Counted from the first letter of the stretch, positions 34,359 through 43,368 are shown. The stretch: DNA of 60,479 nt from Candidatus Obscuribacter sp. (GCA_021772135.1 JADYXQ010000003.1:1-60479), one strand, 5' to 3'. A program made the numbers and translations. The notes: generated by a model not told the origin, from the letters alone.

Positions 34359-35486
34359 CTAGAGATTGCCTCTGGAGGCCTGTTCAAGCTCAATCGATTC
34401 AAACAAAGCCTGGAAATTGCCTTTGCCGAAACCTTTAGCACCTTTGCGCTGAATTACTTCAAAGAAAAGCGTAGGACGATCTTGCACCGGCTTGGTGAAA
34501 ATCTGCAGCAAATAACCTTCCGACTCGCGGTCCACAAGAATGCCCCATTTGGCCAGTTCTTCAATATTCTCGTCGATGGCGCCTACCCGTGCAGACAGAG
34601 CTTCGTAATAGGACGGTGGAGCATTGAGAAATTCGATACCGCGCTGACGCAATTCTTTAACGGTGGCGATGATATCGCGGGTGGTGATGGCAATGTGCTG
34701 CACACCGGGAGCGTGATAGAAGTCGAGATATTCGGTAATTTGCGATTTGCGCAAACCTTCATCAAATGGCTCGTTGATAGGCAGTTTGATGGAACCGCTC
34801 TTGTTGGCCATTACTTTCGAAACCAAAGCGGAATACTTGGTGCTGATATCTTTGGCGTCAAAGTATTGATAGATGTGGAATCCGAAAATCTTGCTATAGA
34901 ACTCAACCCACTGGTCAAGCTTATTGCCTTCCACATTACCGACCACGTGGTCGATAGAGGCTAAGCCCACTGAGACGCCTTTCTTCTCAACTTCTTTGAA
35001 GCCGGGAGCAAAGCCTTTATAGTTTGTGCGGTCGAGGAAAGTGTGAACAGTTTCGCCATAAGTCGCGATGGCGGCAGAAATGTAAGTGCCGTGTTCATCG
35101 GTAACAGTGGTAGCCTCTTGCACTGAGCGTGCACCACGGGCAATGGCAGTCTCGTAGGCTTTACGCACGTCGCGAGTGCGCATGGCCACGTTCTTAACAC
35201 CGTCGCCGTGCGTTTGCACGTGCTCGGCGACAGCGTGACCTGGTTGCAGTGCTGCGGTCAAAACGATAGCAACTTTCTCTTGCTTGAGCACATACGAAAC
35301 AGCCTCGCGATTACCGGTTTCTAGACCGCGATAACCGACAATGTCGAATCCGAAACCGCGATTGTAGTAATAGCTGGCTTGAAGAGCATTGCCGACAAAA
35401 AATTCAATATAATCAAATCCGTCGATCGAAATTTCTTCTACAGCGTTTTTGCTTGCTGCTTCTAAGGCACTAGCTTCTTTGACCAC
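34359..35486 (-). CDS. hppD: 4-Hydroxyphenylpyruvate dioxygenase
   Basis: 375 residues from GTG 35486 (GAGGA at 8 nt). Two VOC domains. The Fe(II) facial triad is visible: H180 (SIDHVVGN), H264 (VQHIAITT) and E343 (FFEVIQRKG). The C-terminal helix (KGFGKGNFQALFESIE) closes the active site as in all HPPDs. It makes homogentisate from 4-hydroxyphenylpyruvate, for tyrosine degradation or tocopherol-type quinones. No downstream homogentisate gene is in the window. It is the first gene of a two-gene operon. Confidence 0.95.
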   Translation of the reverse strand: MVKEASALEAASKNAVEEISIDGFDYIEFFVGNALQASYYYNRGFGFDIVGYRGLETGNREAVSYVLKQEKVAIVLTAALQPGHAVAEHVQTHGDGVKNVAMRTRDVRKAYETAIARGARSVQEATTVTDEHGTYISAAIATYGETVHTFLDRTNYKGFAPGFKEVEKKGVSVGLASIDHVVGNVEGNKLDQWVEFYSKIFGFHIYQYFDAKDISTKYSALVSKVMANKSGSIKLPINEPFDEGLRKSQITEYLDFYHAPGVQHIAITTRDIIATVKELRQRGIEFLNAPPSYYEALSARVGAIDENIEELAKWGILVDRESEGYLLQIFTKPVQDRPTLFFEVIQRKGAKGFGKGNFQALFESIELEQASRGNL

Positions 35487-35637
35487 GACTCATTCCTCGC
35501 TGCTAAAACAGGTTGCGAGGCGATTAGCCTCTAAACACTGACAAAAAGTATATTCACTTTCCATATTGTACGACCAGCAAAGGCCCTAGAACCACAGTTT
35601 GGCTGCGGAGAACCTTAGAAAATATTGGCTTGCATTC

Positions 35638-35663
35638 AAAACAGTCTCATTTTTAGACTGTTT
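35638..35663 (-). terminator. Terminator of the TPR lipoprotein operon
   Basis: On the minus strand AAACAGTCT, a 7-nt loop and AGACTGTTT, followed by TTGAATGC with a short U-run, start 9 nt past the stop at 35672. No gene is seen in 35487-35671. Confidence 0.65.
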
Positions 35664-35671
35664 CTATCAAC

Positions 35672-36358
35672 CTACTTTGCGGTTTTATCGGCGGCATCAA
35701 GACCCAGTTTGGTCCTCAGCTTCTTCAAGAGGTCAGCCGTAGGCTGATCTGTGGGCGGATTCTTGAGCGCTTCCATCACCAGTGTTTTCGCTTCCGCCTT
35801 GCCGGCCTCTGTGGTGGCCAGGCAATCAGCCAGGCCGAGCTTGGCGGCATCAAAGTCAGGAGCCAACTTTATGAGCTTGCGATAAATAACAATGCCTTCC
35901 GCATTCTTACCGGCTTTGCGATAAGCCTGAGCCAGCTTGAACGAATGCAGCGAACTGAACTCGTTACCCACCGCCGCTTTTCGGTAGTGCACAATCGCTT
36001 CTTCACTCTTGCCGAAATGCTCGAGCACCTGGCCCATCATCATTTCAATCGTCAAAATTTGCGGATATTTCTTGTTCAGTGCTTCCAGTTCAGCCATGGC
36101 CGTCTTCTCATCGCCGGCGCAAGCTTTACGCCAGGCGTGTAAACAGCCGTCTGAAATCACGGTCTCAGCGTTCATATCAAACTGGTGTGAGCCCTGCACA
36201 GTGCCCGGTGCTTCAGATTCCACATGTATAGTGTTTTTTTGCTCGAGCTTGCCGAAGCGCTCTGACGGAGGGTCAACTCGCCCTGAACAGGCAGCGAGGC
36301 CTAAAACGCAGGTGACACTTATCACTGCCAGGCGGCGATTATGGAAGCAGTGTGGCAT
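35672..36358 (-). CDS. TPR lipoprotein
   Basis: 228 residues. Signal peptide with lipobox LAAC (Cys24), so likely lipid-anchored. Three TPR-type helical pairs (ACAGDEKTAMAELEALNKKYP; MGQVLEHFGKSEEAIVHYRKA; LAQAYRKAGKNAEGIVIYRKLIKLAP) are followed by a Lys-rich C-terminal helix. Its start overlaps the upstream TPR gene by 20 bp, so they are translated together and may form one periplasmic scaffold. No catalytic motif. Confidence 0.85.
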   Translation of the reverse strand: MPHCFHNRRLAVISVTCVLGLAACSGRVDPPSERFGKLEQKNTIHVESEAPGTVQGSHQFDMNAETVISDGCLHAWRKACAGDEKTAMAELEALNKKYPQILTIEMMMGQVLEHFGKSEEAIVHYRKAAVGNEFSSLHSFKLAQAYRKAGKNAEGIVIYRKLIKLAPDFDAAKLGLADCLATTEAGKAEAKTLVMEALKNPPTDQPTADLLKKLRTKLGLDAADKTAK

Positions 36359-37022
36359 GGCCGAATCCTTGCATCACTCGTGGCTCTTTTACTTTCGATA
36401 TAGACAGGTCGCGGTTAAGAGTGGCGTCCGGCAGCGGTGGTGGATTAGTCTCCATGGTGTCATCGCTGGCAAAGGCTTTGTCTAAGCCGTGACTATGTTT
36501 TGCTTTAGCTTGCAAAAATCTGATGCGTTGATTGATTTTCGCGGCATATTTTTCAGGCACACCATTGTCATAAACTAGGTCTACCAGTACTTTGCCGGCA
36601 GTATAGCTGTCACCCTTTTTCTCGTAAAGTTCAGAGAGGGCAACACGCAGAAATAGATCTTTGGGTTTTTCAGCTTTAGCAAAGTTGAGGCGACTAACAG
36701 CATCATCAAGTAATTGTTTGTCAGCTGAAATGACAGAAAGCTGGTGATAGGCGTGATAAAAAGCCGGATCGAGTTCGGTTACCGCCAGATACTCATGGCT
36801 CGCTTCTTTGATGCGTCCTAATTTGCGCAGGCCTTCAGCGTAGGCATACCGCACTTTTGCATCAGAAGGTTCTTCGTCTACCCTGGCTTTCAGTTGCACC
36901 AAATCTGGTGCGGCGACGGTACCAGGTGCGACATCATGAACAATGCGGTGGCTTTGTTGCGCGAGAGCTGTTGTTTGGCACACCGTAGTTATAGTGATTG
37001 CGAGAAAAATGACTTTCAACAT
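36339..37022 (-). CDS. Exported TPR protein
   Basis: 227 residues with signal peptide (MLKVIFLAITITTVCQTTALA). Three to four TPRs (VRYAYAEGLRKLGRIKEASHEY; AYHQLSVISADKQLLDDAVSRL; LFLRVALSELYEKKGDSYTAGKV, given in parts), then an unstructured Pro/Asp tail. First gene of the pair with the lipoprotein at 35672, 20-bp overlap. Partners unknown. Confidence 0.85.
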   Translation of the reverse strand: MLKVIFLAITITTVCQTTALAQQSHRIVHDVAPGTVAAPDLVQLKARVDEEPSDAKVRYAYAEGLRKLGRIKEASHEYLAVTELDPAFYHAYHQLSVISADKQLLDDAVSRLNFAKAEKPKDLFLRVALSELYEKKGDSYTAGKVLVDLVYDNGVPEKYAAKINQRIRFLQAKAKHSHGLDKAFASDDTMETNPPPLPDATLNRDLSISKVKEPRVMQGFGHATLLP

Positions 37023-37141
37023 TGGCTGCTATTTGTTTCCTGAACCGCCGACAAAAATAAAACAGGCCTGAAAAAAGCCATGATAACGGTTTTTTACCGA
37101 AATCGCCCCTGAAAGAGACTCAGGCATCGGACAAACGCAAC

Positions 37142-37161
37142 AAAAAGGACCAGGAGGTCCT
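37142..37161 (-). terminator. Terminator overlapping the tusA-like stop codon
   Basis: On the minus strand AGGACC, loop TCCT, GGTCCT, then TTTTTG. The 5' arm begins inside the TAG stop (37162-37160). Confidence 0.75.
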
Positions 37162-37414
37162 ATGCAGCTGCTGTCTTCCGAATTATTAGTCTGTGATAAT
37201 TTGCTTCAATTTTTGTTGAACTTTCAACTGCATGACCTTCGCTTGTGACACTGCTGGTAACGCTTTCGATGGGCTCGCCGTCATCGAGCAACACCTCAAG
37301 AAGCTCACCGGTGGCCATTTTGTCTAATCTTAAACGAGTTTTGACAAAATTCATCGGGCAGGCCACCCCGCGTAAATCGAGGAGAAAAACCGCTTGATTG
37401 TGGTCGCTTTCCAT
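37160..37414 (-). CDS. TusA/SirA-like sulfur carrier protein
   Basis: 84 residues. Single TusA fold with the conserved N-terminal motif DLRGVACPMNFVKTRL, in which Cys19 would carry persulfide sulfur, and the second-half GEPIESVTSSVTSEGHAVES. Such proteins relay sulfur for thiolation, molybdenum cofactor or sulfur oxidation. It lies 27 bp after a cysteine-rich protein gene. The leader repeats TTAGTTAGTCTCT twice (37428-37452), a small direct repeat between the genes. Confidence 0.9.
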   Translation of the reverse strand: MESDHNQAVFLLDLRGVACPMNFVKTRLRLDKMATGELLEVLLDDGEPIESVTSSVTSEGHAVESSTKIEANYHRLIIRKTAAA

Positions 37415-37441
37415 CCGCTTCCTTTTAGTTAGTCTCTTTAG

Positions 37442-37738
37442 TTAGTCTCTTTTTTTAAAACAAAGGTCAGGCAAGCAGCCCACCGGGTCAGGGCAAAGCT
37501 CAGGCCCTCCATAGATTTTCCACTGCTTGGCAAAACATTCGCGACTAACTATATAAGCGGCCAATGAGTCGAGTAGTTCTTCTGCGCTCTTATTATTATC
37601 GGCCGCCAGACACTTAAGACAGAGCACGTCTTTATCTTCACCAAGGGCAAGATTGAGTACCTGTTGCCGCAAACATAAATTGGCGGAGCAAAAGAGACAA
37701 ACGGCCGGAACTTCTTCTATCAATTGGCAGCTTTGCAT
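37442..37738 (-). CDS. Cysteine-rich small protein upstream of the TusA-like gene
   Basis: 98 residues with 11 cysteines, among them CLFCSANLC near the N-terminus, CLKCLA (about 55) and ELCPDPVGCLPDLC near the C-terminus. The pairs could bind zinc or an iron-sulfur cluster. The operon with a TusA-like carrier suggests a role in sulfur transfer (inference). No named family recognised. Confidence 0.7.
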   Translation of the reverse strand: MQSCQLIEEVPAVCLFCSANLCLRQQVLNLALGEDKDVLCLKCLAADNNKSAEELLDSLAAYIVSRECFAKQWKIYGGPELCPDPVGCLPDLCFKKRD

Positions 37739-37846
37739 TAATTCAGTCAGTCTAGTGGGGCGATTACGAAACTTTGTGGGACGACCACCTTATCAAAATC
37801 TAGATTACTACCTTAATCTTATCTTTAATTGTAAAGGGGTTGTGAT

Positions 37847-40456
37847 TTGCCCAAGTTGGAAGCAGTTCATTCAAGTGATTCGTCACAGCCGCCTGTAAAT
37901 GGTGGCTTGAACTTGATGGAGCTCACCGCTGCCGGCAAATCTAAATCAGACAAAGCCGACCCGAGCTTCAAGCAAGCCGCCGCCGAAATGACCAGCAGTC
38001 TGGCCGCCGGCATTACAGGCACAGTAGTATTTTCCATCGCCACAGCCGCAGCTACTCACAATTGGGGCAAAGCGCTCACTATTCCTATGGCCATGGCCGC
38101 AGGGTCGTTAGTCAAATACGGCACCAAGAGCGGCATGGAAGCGGTGATGCTCGATAAGAAAGATCGCACGGCGTCAGCCGCCGATTTAGCCTGGGGGGGA
38201 GTGGACGCCCTGGCGGGTATCGGCGCCAGCGCCACAGAAAGACTGGTTGCAAAAAAATATCTGGTAAATCTCGGTCGCCAGTCACTGGGCGCCAATATGG
38301 CCGAATCTCTGGCTGAAGAGGCCGGCAAAATCATCACCAAAGAGTCTGTCATGCACGGGCTCAAAGCCAATGTCGTGCGCGGCGTGACCGGCGGTGCTTC
38401 CGGAGCCGGCATCTGGAGCCTGCCTCACAGAGTCAATGAAAACTGGGACGAATTCAAAAATGCGCCTCTTACCGGCTTGAAAAATACTGCCGGCGCTGTC
38501 GGTCTCGACACTATATACGGTGCCGCCTTCGGCGGTCTACTCACAGGCGGAGGCACAGCCATCAGCCGCCGCACCGAGATTATCGGCCGGGTAAAAAACG
38601 CCGTTAAACCAGATGCGGATTTGCTCAGGCTCGACACCTATCATATAAATGATTTCCACAGCAATACCGAACAATTGCCGCGTATTAAAACAGTGCTCGA
38701 TCAGCGCGTGGCCGCCTCCACCGCCAAAGGGGTGGAGTCGCGCTTCATTGTGCCAGGCGACATTGAATCGGGTCGGGTCAATTTTGCTTTCACCAATGGC
38801 GGGCAAATCGAAAACGAAGCGATCATGAAAATGGGAGTTAAAGAGCTGGTGCCGGGCAACCATGCCTATGACGCCGCTGGCGGCAGAGCCGATGTGCCGC
38901 GTTATCCGGCCATTATGGAACCGCTCCTGCAGAAACATCCCGACGTCTCTCTCATTGCCTCTAATCTTGATGTCTCGGCCCATCCGCAATATCAGCGCAT
39001 TTTAAAACCCTATGTAGTGCGCGAAGTAGAAACTCCCTGGGGCAAAACTAAATTAGGTACCATCGGCGTCACCACCGAAGAAGGGGCCGTAGGCGGACTT
39101 AAATACTTAGACCCACACAAAACCACAGAAGACGCCATTAATACGCTGAAAAAAGAAGGTGTGACGATCTTCCAAATTCATTCACATCTTGGTCTCGGTG
39201 AAGACATTAAACTGGCTCGCTATTTAATCGAAAAGAATCTCAAAGTGGCCGGCATTGTCGGAGGACATTCCCACGACGCTCTACCCCGGCCACTATGGGT
39301 CGGTTCGCAAGCAGAAGGTGCATCCGGTTTATCCAGACTGAATCCATTCGGGCGCAACAGCAAGTTCAGCGTTTCCAGTGCCGATACAAAAGGCAAATTT
39401 GAAATTCCAATCGTGCAGGCCGGTCACAGCGGCAACTGGTTAGGAGAATTCAACCAGGCAATTTTGCCGGACGGCACAGCCCACCGCTATGCCACCACCA
39501 GCCGTTTGCACCAGATTACAGATGACATTGCCGAAAATCCAACCATTCGTAAATTCCTTGACGACACTGCTTCTGATATCAATGCTTTAAAAAATGAGGT
39601 ATTTGATAGTCATGCGGTAAAACCATATAGCGCGGCCGGTTCTCGCAATCAAGAAACTTCCATGGGCAACTTGATGGCCGATGCCATTAGATTCGGCCTC
39701 AAGGATAAACTGGGCGATCAGGCACCGCAGGCAGTGCTGGTGAATTCCGGCGGCATTCGCACCGGTATTGCCGCAGATATACCCTTGAACCGTCTCGATA
39801 TCGCCAATATCGTCATGAATGCCGGCAAACGCGAAGGCGAACAACAAGAACTGGCGATGATGAATTTAACCGGAGCTCAGCTCAAAGACGCCATCGAATA
39901 TGGTGTGCGCGAAAGGGTAGCTGCGGAAAAACCAAGCCTCAGTGCCCAGGTAAAAAATCTATTTGCCGAACAGGTAACCGAGCACGTAGATGAGCCCGGC
40001 AATTTCGTTCAAGTGAGCGGTCTGAAATATTCGTACGACGCCACCAAACCTGGGCTTACCTCTAAAGGCGGCGACGGTCAGCGAGTTTCAGGTTTGCAGT
40101 TGTTGAATAACGGGGTCTACGAAGCCATCGATCCTGAAAAAACATATTCTATCGCCGCACGTTTCCACCCTCTAGAAAAGTGGTGGAAATATGGCATCTT
40201 CGGCGACAAAACACTAGAGCAGGTGCATAAAGAATTGTCGGTCACACCGCTGAAAATCTCCCAGGTTGATCTAATCGGCGATTATATTCGCGGCAAAGTT
40301 TTAGACCCGAGCAAACTCTCGGCAGTGGAAGGCAGAATCACCGATCTAACTCCCAAACCGTCTGGAGACGTATTGCGTCCAGCCAAATCAATGATGGTGG
40401 CACCAATTTTGTCGGGCAAAAACAGCCTTGATCAAAACGAAAAAAGAAACAAATAA
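37847..40456 (+). CDS. Large 5'-nucleotidase/metallophosphatase with hydrophobic N-terminal domain
   Basis: 869 residues from TTG 37847 (AAAGGGG at 7 nt). Residues 1-250 are Ala/Gly-rich with hydrophobic segments (ITGTVVFSIATAAATHNWG; GAAFGGLLTGGGTAI), perhaps membrane-inserting. From about 262 comes a UshA-type metallophosphatase: HINDFHSN, PGDIESG, GNHAYDA, IQIHSHLGLGED-like, GGHSHD. A 5'-nucleotidase C-terminal domain follows (NLMADAIRFG, ALVNSGGIRTGI as VLVNSGGIRTGI, VSGLKYSYD). No standard signal peptide, unusual for this normally exported enzyme. It should hydrolyse nucleotides or nucleotide-sugars. Confidence 0.85.
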   Translation: MPKLEAVHSSDSSQPPVNGGLNLMELTAAGKSKSDKADPSFKQAAAEMTSSLAAGITGTVVFSIATAAATHNWGKALTIPMAMAAGSLVKYGTKSGMEAVMLDKKDRTASAADLAWGGVDALAGIGASATERLVAKKYLVNLGRQSLGANMAESLAEEAGKIITKESVMHGLKANVVRGVTGGASGAGIWSLPHRVNENWDEFKNAPLTGLKNTAGAVGLDTIYGAAFGGLLTGGGTAISRRTEIIGRVKNAVKPDADLLRLDTYHINDFHSNTEQLPRIKTVLDQRVAASTAKGVESRFIVPGDIESGRVNFAFTNGGQIENEAIMKMGVKELVPGNHAYDAAGGRADVPRYPAIMEPLLQKHPDVSLIASNLDVSAHPQYQRILKPYVVREVETPWGKTKLGTIGVTTEEGAVGGLKYLDPHKTTEDAINTLKKEGVTIFQIHSHLGLGEDIKLARYLIEKNLKVAGIVGGHSHDALPRPLWVGSQAEGASGLSRLNPFGRNSKFSVSSADTKGKFEIPIVQAGHSGNWLGEFNQAILPDGTAHRYATTSRLHQITDDIAENPTIRKFLDDTASDINALKNEVFDSHAVKPYSAAGSRNQETSMGNLMADAIRFGLKDKLGDQAPQAVLVNSGGIRTGIAADIPLNRLDIANIVMNAGKREGEQQELAMMNLTGAQLKDAIEYGVRERVAAEKPSLSAQVKNLFAEQVTEHVDEPGNFVQVSGLKYSYDATKPGLTSKGGDGQRVSGLQLLNNGVYEAIDPEKTYSIAARFHPLEKWWKYGIFGDKTLEQVHKELSVTPLKISQVDLIGDYIRGKVLDPSKLSAVEGRITDLTPKPSGDVLRPAKSMMVAPILSGKNSLDQNEKRNK

Positions 40457-40491
40457 TCAGCCCAGATAAACGGTGCTGTACACTACTTTTT

Positions 40492-41241
40492 ATGGTCACA
40501 GCAATTAAAATCAGGCTTTTGCTTCGAACAGCGGTACTTAGTATCGTTGTTCTCGCCGCTCTGTGCAGGTTCGCTATCAGCCCCGCTTCCGGGCAGAGCC
40601 TCAATACTGATAAAGCTTTGCAAGCATCTGCAGTGGTAGCAAGTGATCGACTGCTTACTGAAGGCAAAAACTTTTTTCTCGCCAACGATTATGCATCGGC
40701 CTTAAATTCATTCCGCCAATTTGAGGCGGTGAGACCTAATAATTTTCCTGTGCATTTCTGGATTGGCCTCATTCTCGATCAAAACGGCGACGCAGCCGGT
40801 GCTCTCGATCAATATCGCCAGTCGCTGACGCAAGCCAAAACGGTTGACATGGACAGTGCCGAACTGCGTGTCAATCTGGGCAATACACTGTCGAAAATGG
40901 GCTACAGCAAAGAACCACTGGCCGACTATCAGCGTGCCATCGTCATTGATCCGATGAATCCTTTAGCTCATTTAGGCTTGAGCAAATGCCTGATCGACAG
41001 CGGCGATTATGCCGCAGCGCTAAAAGCTGTAGATCGCTTTGGCACACTGGGGGGCCGCGACATCAATGTGCCATTATTGCGGGGCCTGGCTCTGGCCGGT
41101 CAGGGCAACTACGCCGAGGCCCGTCAACAATTGCGCAATTATCTAAGTTTTACAAATAGTTCTAGATTGCCGACGAACCCGGCGCTGACTGCATTGGCGA
41201 CAAAAATTTTAAATGAAATAGAATCTGCTCCGGTGCCATAA
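40492..41241 (+). CDS. Exported TPR protein
   Basis: 249 residues; an N-terminal hydrophobic segment (RTAVLSIVVLAALCRFAI) acts as signal or anchor. Four or more TPRs follow: LTEGKNFFLANDYASALNSFRQ (in parts), WIGLILDQNGDAAGALDQYR, NLGNTLSKMGYSKEPLADYQ, LGLSKCLIDSGDYAAALKAV, RGLALAGQGNYAEARQQLRN. It lies 35 bp after the nucleotidase gene and may be cotranscribed. No enzymatic motif. Confidence 0.85.
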   Translation: MVTAIKIRLLLRTAVLSIVVLAALCRFAISPASGQSLNTDKALQASAVVASDRLLTEGKNFFLANDYASALNSFRQFEAVRPNNFPVHFWIGLILDQNGDAAGALDQYRQSLTQAKTVDMDSAELRVNLGNTLSKMGYSKEPLADYQRAIVIDPMNPLAHLGLSKCLIDSGDYAAALKAVDRFGTLGGRDINVPLLRGLALAGQGNYAEARQQLRNYLSFTNSSRLPTNPALTALATKILNEIESAPVP

Positions 41242-41291
41242 GTAAGTCGGCGGCACTGTTACGTTTCAAATTTGCACGCTAGACTAAAGCG

Positions 41292-42461
41292 ATGACCATT
41301 AAAAAACTAGAGTTGCGATTAGAAAGCGATGCCCTGGGCGATATTCAGGTGCCGGCTCAGGCTCACTGGGGTACGCGTACGGCGCGCTGGCTGGAGCATT
41401 TCAAGCCGGTGGAAGGTCGTCTACAAGAAACCGCCCACCCTCTCTTAATAGATGGTTTGCTTCTGGTATTTAAGGCAAAGCTTGCTCTGGTGCGCGAATC
41501 AGTTGAAGCAAGCAGCTCCTTAGCGCGCATTAAAGCTCAAGTATGCGACGAAATTCTCAATGGCCAATGGCGCGAAGAATTAGTAGTCGACCCGCTTTTA
41601 TCACCCGGCGGCGAAGCTCTGCTCGACAATCTCAACGAAGTTGTCACTGGCCGCGCTGCTGAAATACTGGGCCTGCATCCTTCTAATTTAGCCGAGCAGA
41701 CTTCGGCCCTTGGTCTCAGCCAGAGCGATCTGGAACTGACAGGGCAAGACGCTTACGTGGTCGGTGCCAAGCTGGCATTGCTCGTTGCCAGCCGCGAACT
41801 TTCGTCGGCCTTGCTTGATCTAGAACGTCTGTTGCGACGTAAATCGCTGGAAATTGAAAAGAGTTTGCGCGGGCTAGGTTATGAAAATGAGCCTGAGTTG
41901 CGCTCTGCCAGAGACTTCAATAATTTCGGCACTACCGCCGAAAGAGTGATTCGCCGACTGGCTGAAGGCAGAGAAAGATTGCTCGAAGTGTCATTTCGCG
42001 GCAACCGCACTTATCGCGAAAGCCTGGTGAGAGAACTTTCACTTGCCAGCGGTTTTAAATTGCGTGGTGGTGAAGAAATAATCGGCAATGGTCTGGTTAA
42101 CGCATCATTAGCAGACCTGCTCACTGTCTCATCTATATTGAAAGAACTGGCCATTGAGCTGAGCAAAGTTTGCCAGAATCTCTCTCGTTTGAAAGATTTG
42201 AAAAACGACTCACCTGCCCCGGCGGCACTGCAGGCAAGCTGCATCAAGGTTATAGGCGCAGATGTCTGCGTCAGCCTGGCCCTGCAAAATTCTCTCGGTG
42301 ATAGTGGCGCACCGGCATTGACTCTGGCCGCCAACAGTCTCTTGCAATCGATTGATCAAATTCGCACCGCTATACGCGCCTTCAATCATTCCTGCGTAGC
42401 AAATGTAATTTTGTTACCGTCCACCGAGAATATTTTAGAGAATCTCAGCCTGGCACCATAG
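41292..42461 (+). CDS. Aspartase/fumarase-superfamily homologue lacking the catalytic SS loop
   Basis: 389 residues, against about 465 for fumarase C. The N-terminus is clearly class II fumarase/aspartase (ESDALGDIQVPAQAHWGTRT). The C-terminal half keeps KVIGADVCVSLALQNSLG, equivalent to the family's QVIGND-VT segment. The signature loop GSSxMPxKxNP is replaced by NDSPAPAALQASC, and the GTSxNMNxNE region by LLSPGGEALLDNLNEV. Without the catalytic serine loop it is probably not a lyase. It could be a binding or regulatory paralogue. No functional partner is apparent. Confidence 0.7.
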   Translation: MTIKKLELRLESDALGDIQVPAQAHWGTRTARWLEHFKPVEGRLQETAHPLLIDGLLLVFKAKLALVRESVEASSSLARIKAQVCDEILNGQWREELVVDPLLSPGGEALLDNLNEVVTGRAAEILGLHPSNLAEQTSALGLSQSDLELTGQDAYVVGAKLALLVASRELSSALLDLERLLRRKSLEIEKSLRGLGYENEPELRSARDFNNFGTTAERVIRRLAEGRERLLEVSFRGNRTYRESLVRELSLASGFKLRGGEEIIGNGLVNASLADLLTVSSILKELAIELSKVCQNLSRLKDLKNDSPAPAALQASCIKVIGADVCVSLALQNSLGDSGAPALTLAANSLLQSIDQIRTAIRAFNHSCVANVILLPSTENILENLSLAP

Positions 42462-42489
42462 GCGGTGCTAGGGGCATTTGCCTCCCAGT

Positions 42490-42514
42490 ATATCGATCGG
42501 TACCAGATCGATAT
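42490..42514. repeat. Intergenic inverted repeat ATATCGAT/ATCGATAT
   Basis: ATATCGAT (42490-42497) and ATCGATAT (42507-42514) flank a 9-nt centre; each arm contains ATCGAT. It lies in the 240-bp gap before tdk and could be an operator. Nothing else is evident in 42462-42701. Confidence 0.35.
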
Positions 42515-42701
42515 CAGCTCGATAGCACTGCAAAATCAGTGAGGCGCTTATCAGGTGAAGAAATATGAAACTGATCTGATCTAGCAAAACAGCTTCAGAT
42601 TTGGTTACCATTAGAGCTTAGATTATTTGAAAAACGCCAGGCGAGTGATTTGCCTGTGCCGGCCACTTGTAAGACAAATTCATTTTGCGGAGACCACTTT
42701 C

Positions 42702-43334
42702 ATGTTTAGCGGATATCGATTTGAAATGATTGTCGGCTGCATGAGCGCCGGTAAATCAAGCGAGCTGATTAGACGAATCGAAAGAGCGCGCCTGGCCTAT
42801 TTGCCCACAATTATTGTGCGCCCCACCACCGATACGCGTTCTCGCCCTAATCATGTCGAATCGCGCAATGGCATGGCCTCACAGGCAATCGTGGTTGATT
42901 CCGCCCGCGATATCCTCAAATATTCCTCTCACGCTGTCGTAATTGGCGTTGACGAAAGCCAATTCTTTGAAGACGAGATTATCGACGTCATTCTCAATCT
43001 ACTTAGACAGAAGAAAAAAATCATCGCCTCCGGCCTTGATCTCGATTTCCGCGGCAAGCCTTTTGGCCCAGTGCCTAGTCTTTTGGCTCTGGCCGACCGC
43101 GTCGACAAATTACTGGCCGTTTGCCGCAAATGCGGTTCAGATTTCGCCTGCCGCACCCAGCGGGTGGTGCATTCAAGCGAACAGATCCTGGTGGGCGACG
43201 CTCAATATGAAGCGCGCTGCATTCACTGCTTCGAGCCGCCGGGCGAATATCAATTGAGATTAGACCTCCCAAAGACTGAGCAGGCCGTGCCACAGCTCGT
43301 ACTGGCTGCTCAAGAAGCTGAGCTGGTTCACTAA
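42702..43334 (+). CDS. tdk: Thymidine kinase (type II)
   Basis: 210 residues from ATG 42702 (GGAG at 9 nt); the longer frame from 42627 has no signals. P-loop GCMSAGKS (12-19), VIGVDESQFF (Walker B and catalytic Glu), ASGLDLDFRGKPFG, a zinc site made by CRKC and CIHC, and the lasso region QILVGDAQYEARC. It phosphorylates thymidine for salvage. It stands alone and is followed by a hairpin. Confidence 0.95.
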   Translation: MFSGYRFEMIVGCMSAGKSSELIRRIERARLAYLPTIIVRPTTDTRSRPNHVESRNGMASQAIVVDSARDILKYSSHAVVIGVDESQFFEDEIIDVILNLLRQKKKIIASGLDLDFRGKPFGPVPSLLALADRVDKLLAVCRKCGSDFACRTQRVVHSSEQILVGDAQYEARCIHCFEPPGEYQLRLDLPKTEQAVPQLVLAAQEAELVH

Positions 43335-43346
43335 ATCGGCCTTTAG

Positions 43347-43368
43347 TGCCAATTCACCCTAATTGGCA
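43347..43368 (+). terminator. Hairpin after tdk
   Basis: TGCCAATT (43347-43354), loop CACCCT, AATTGGCA (43361-43368): perfect 8-bp stem 13 nt after the stop, no U-run. Direct repeats CGTAACG at 43437 and 43448 lie further on, upstream of the next gene. Confidence 0.4.
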
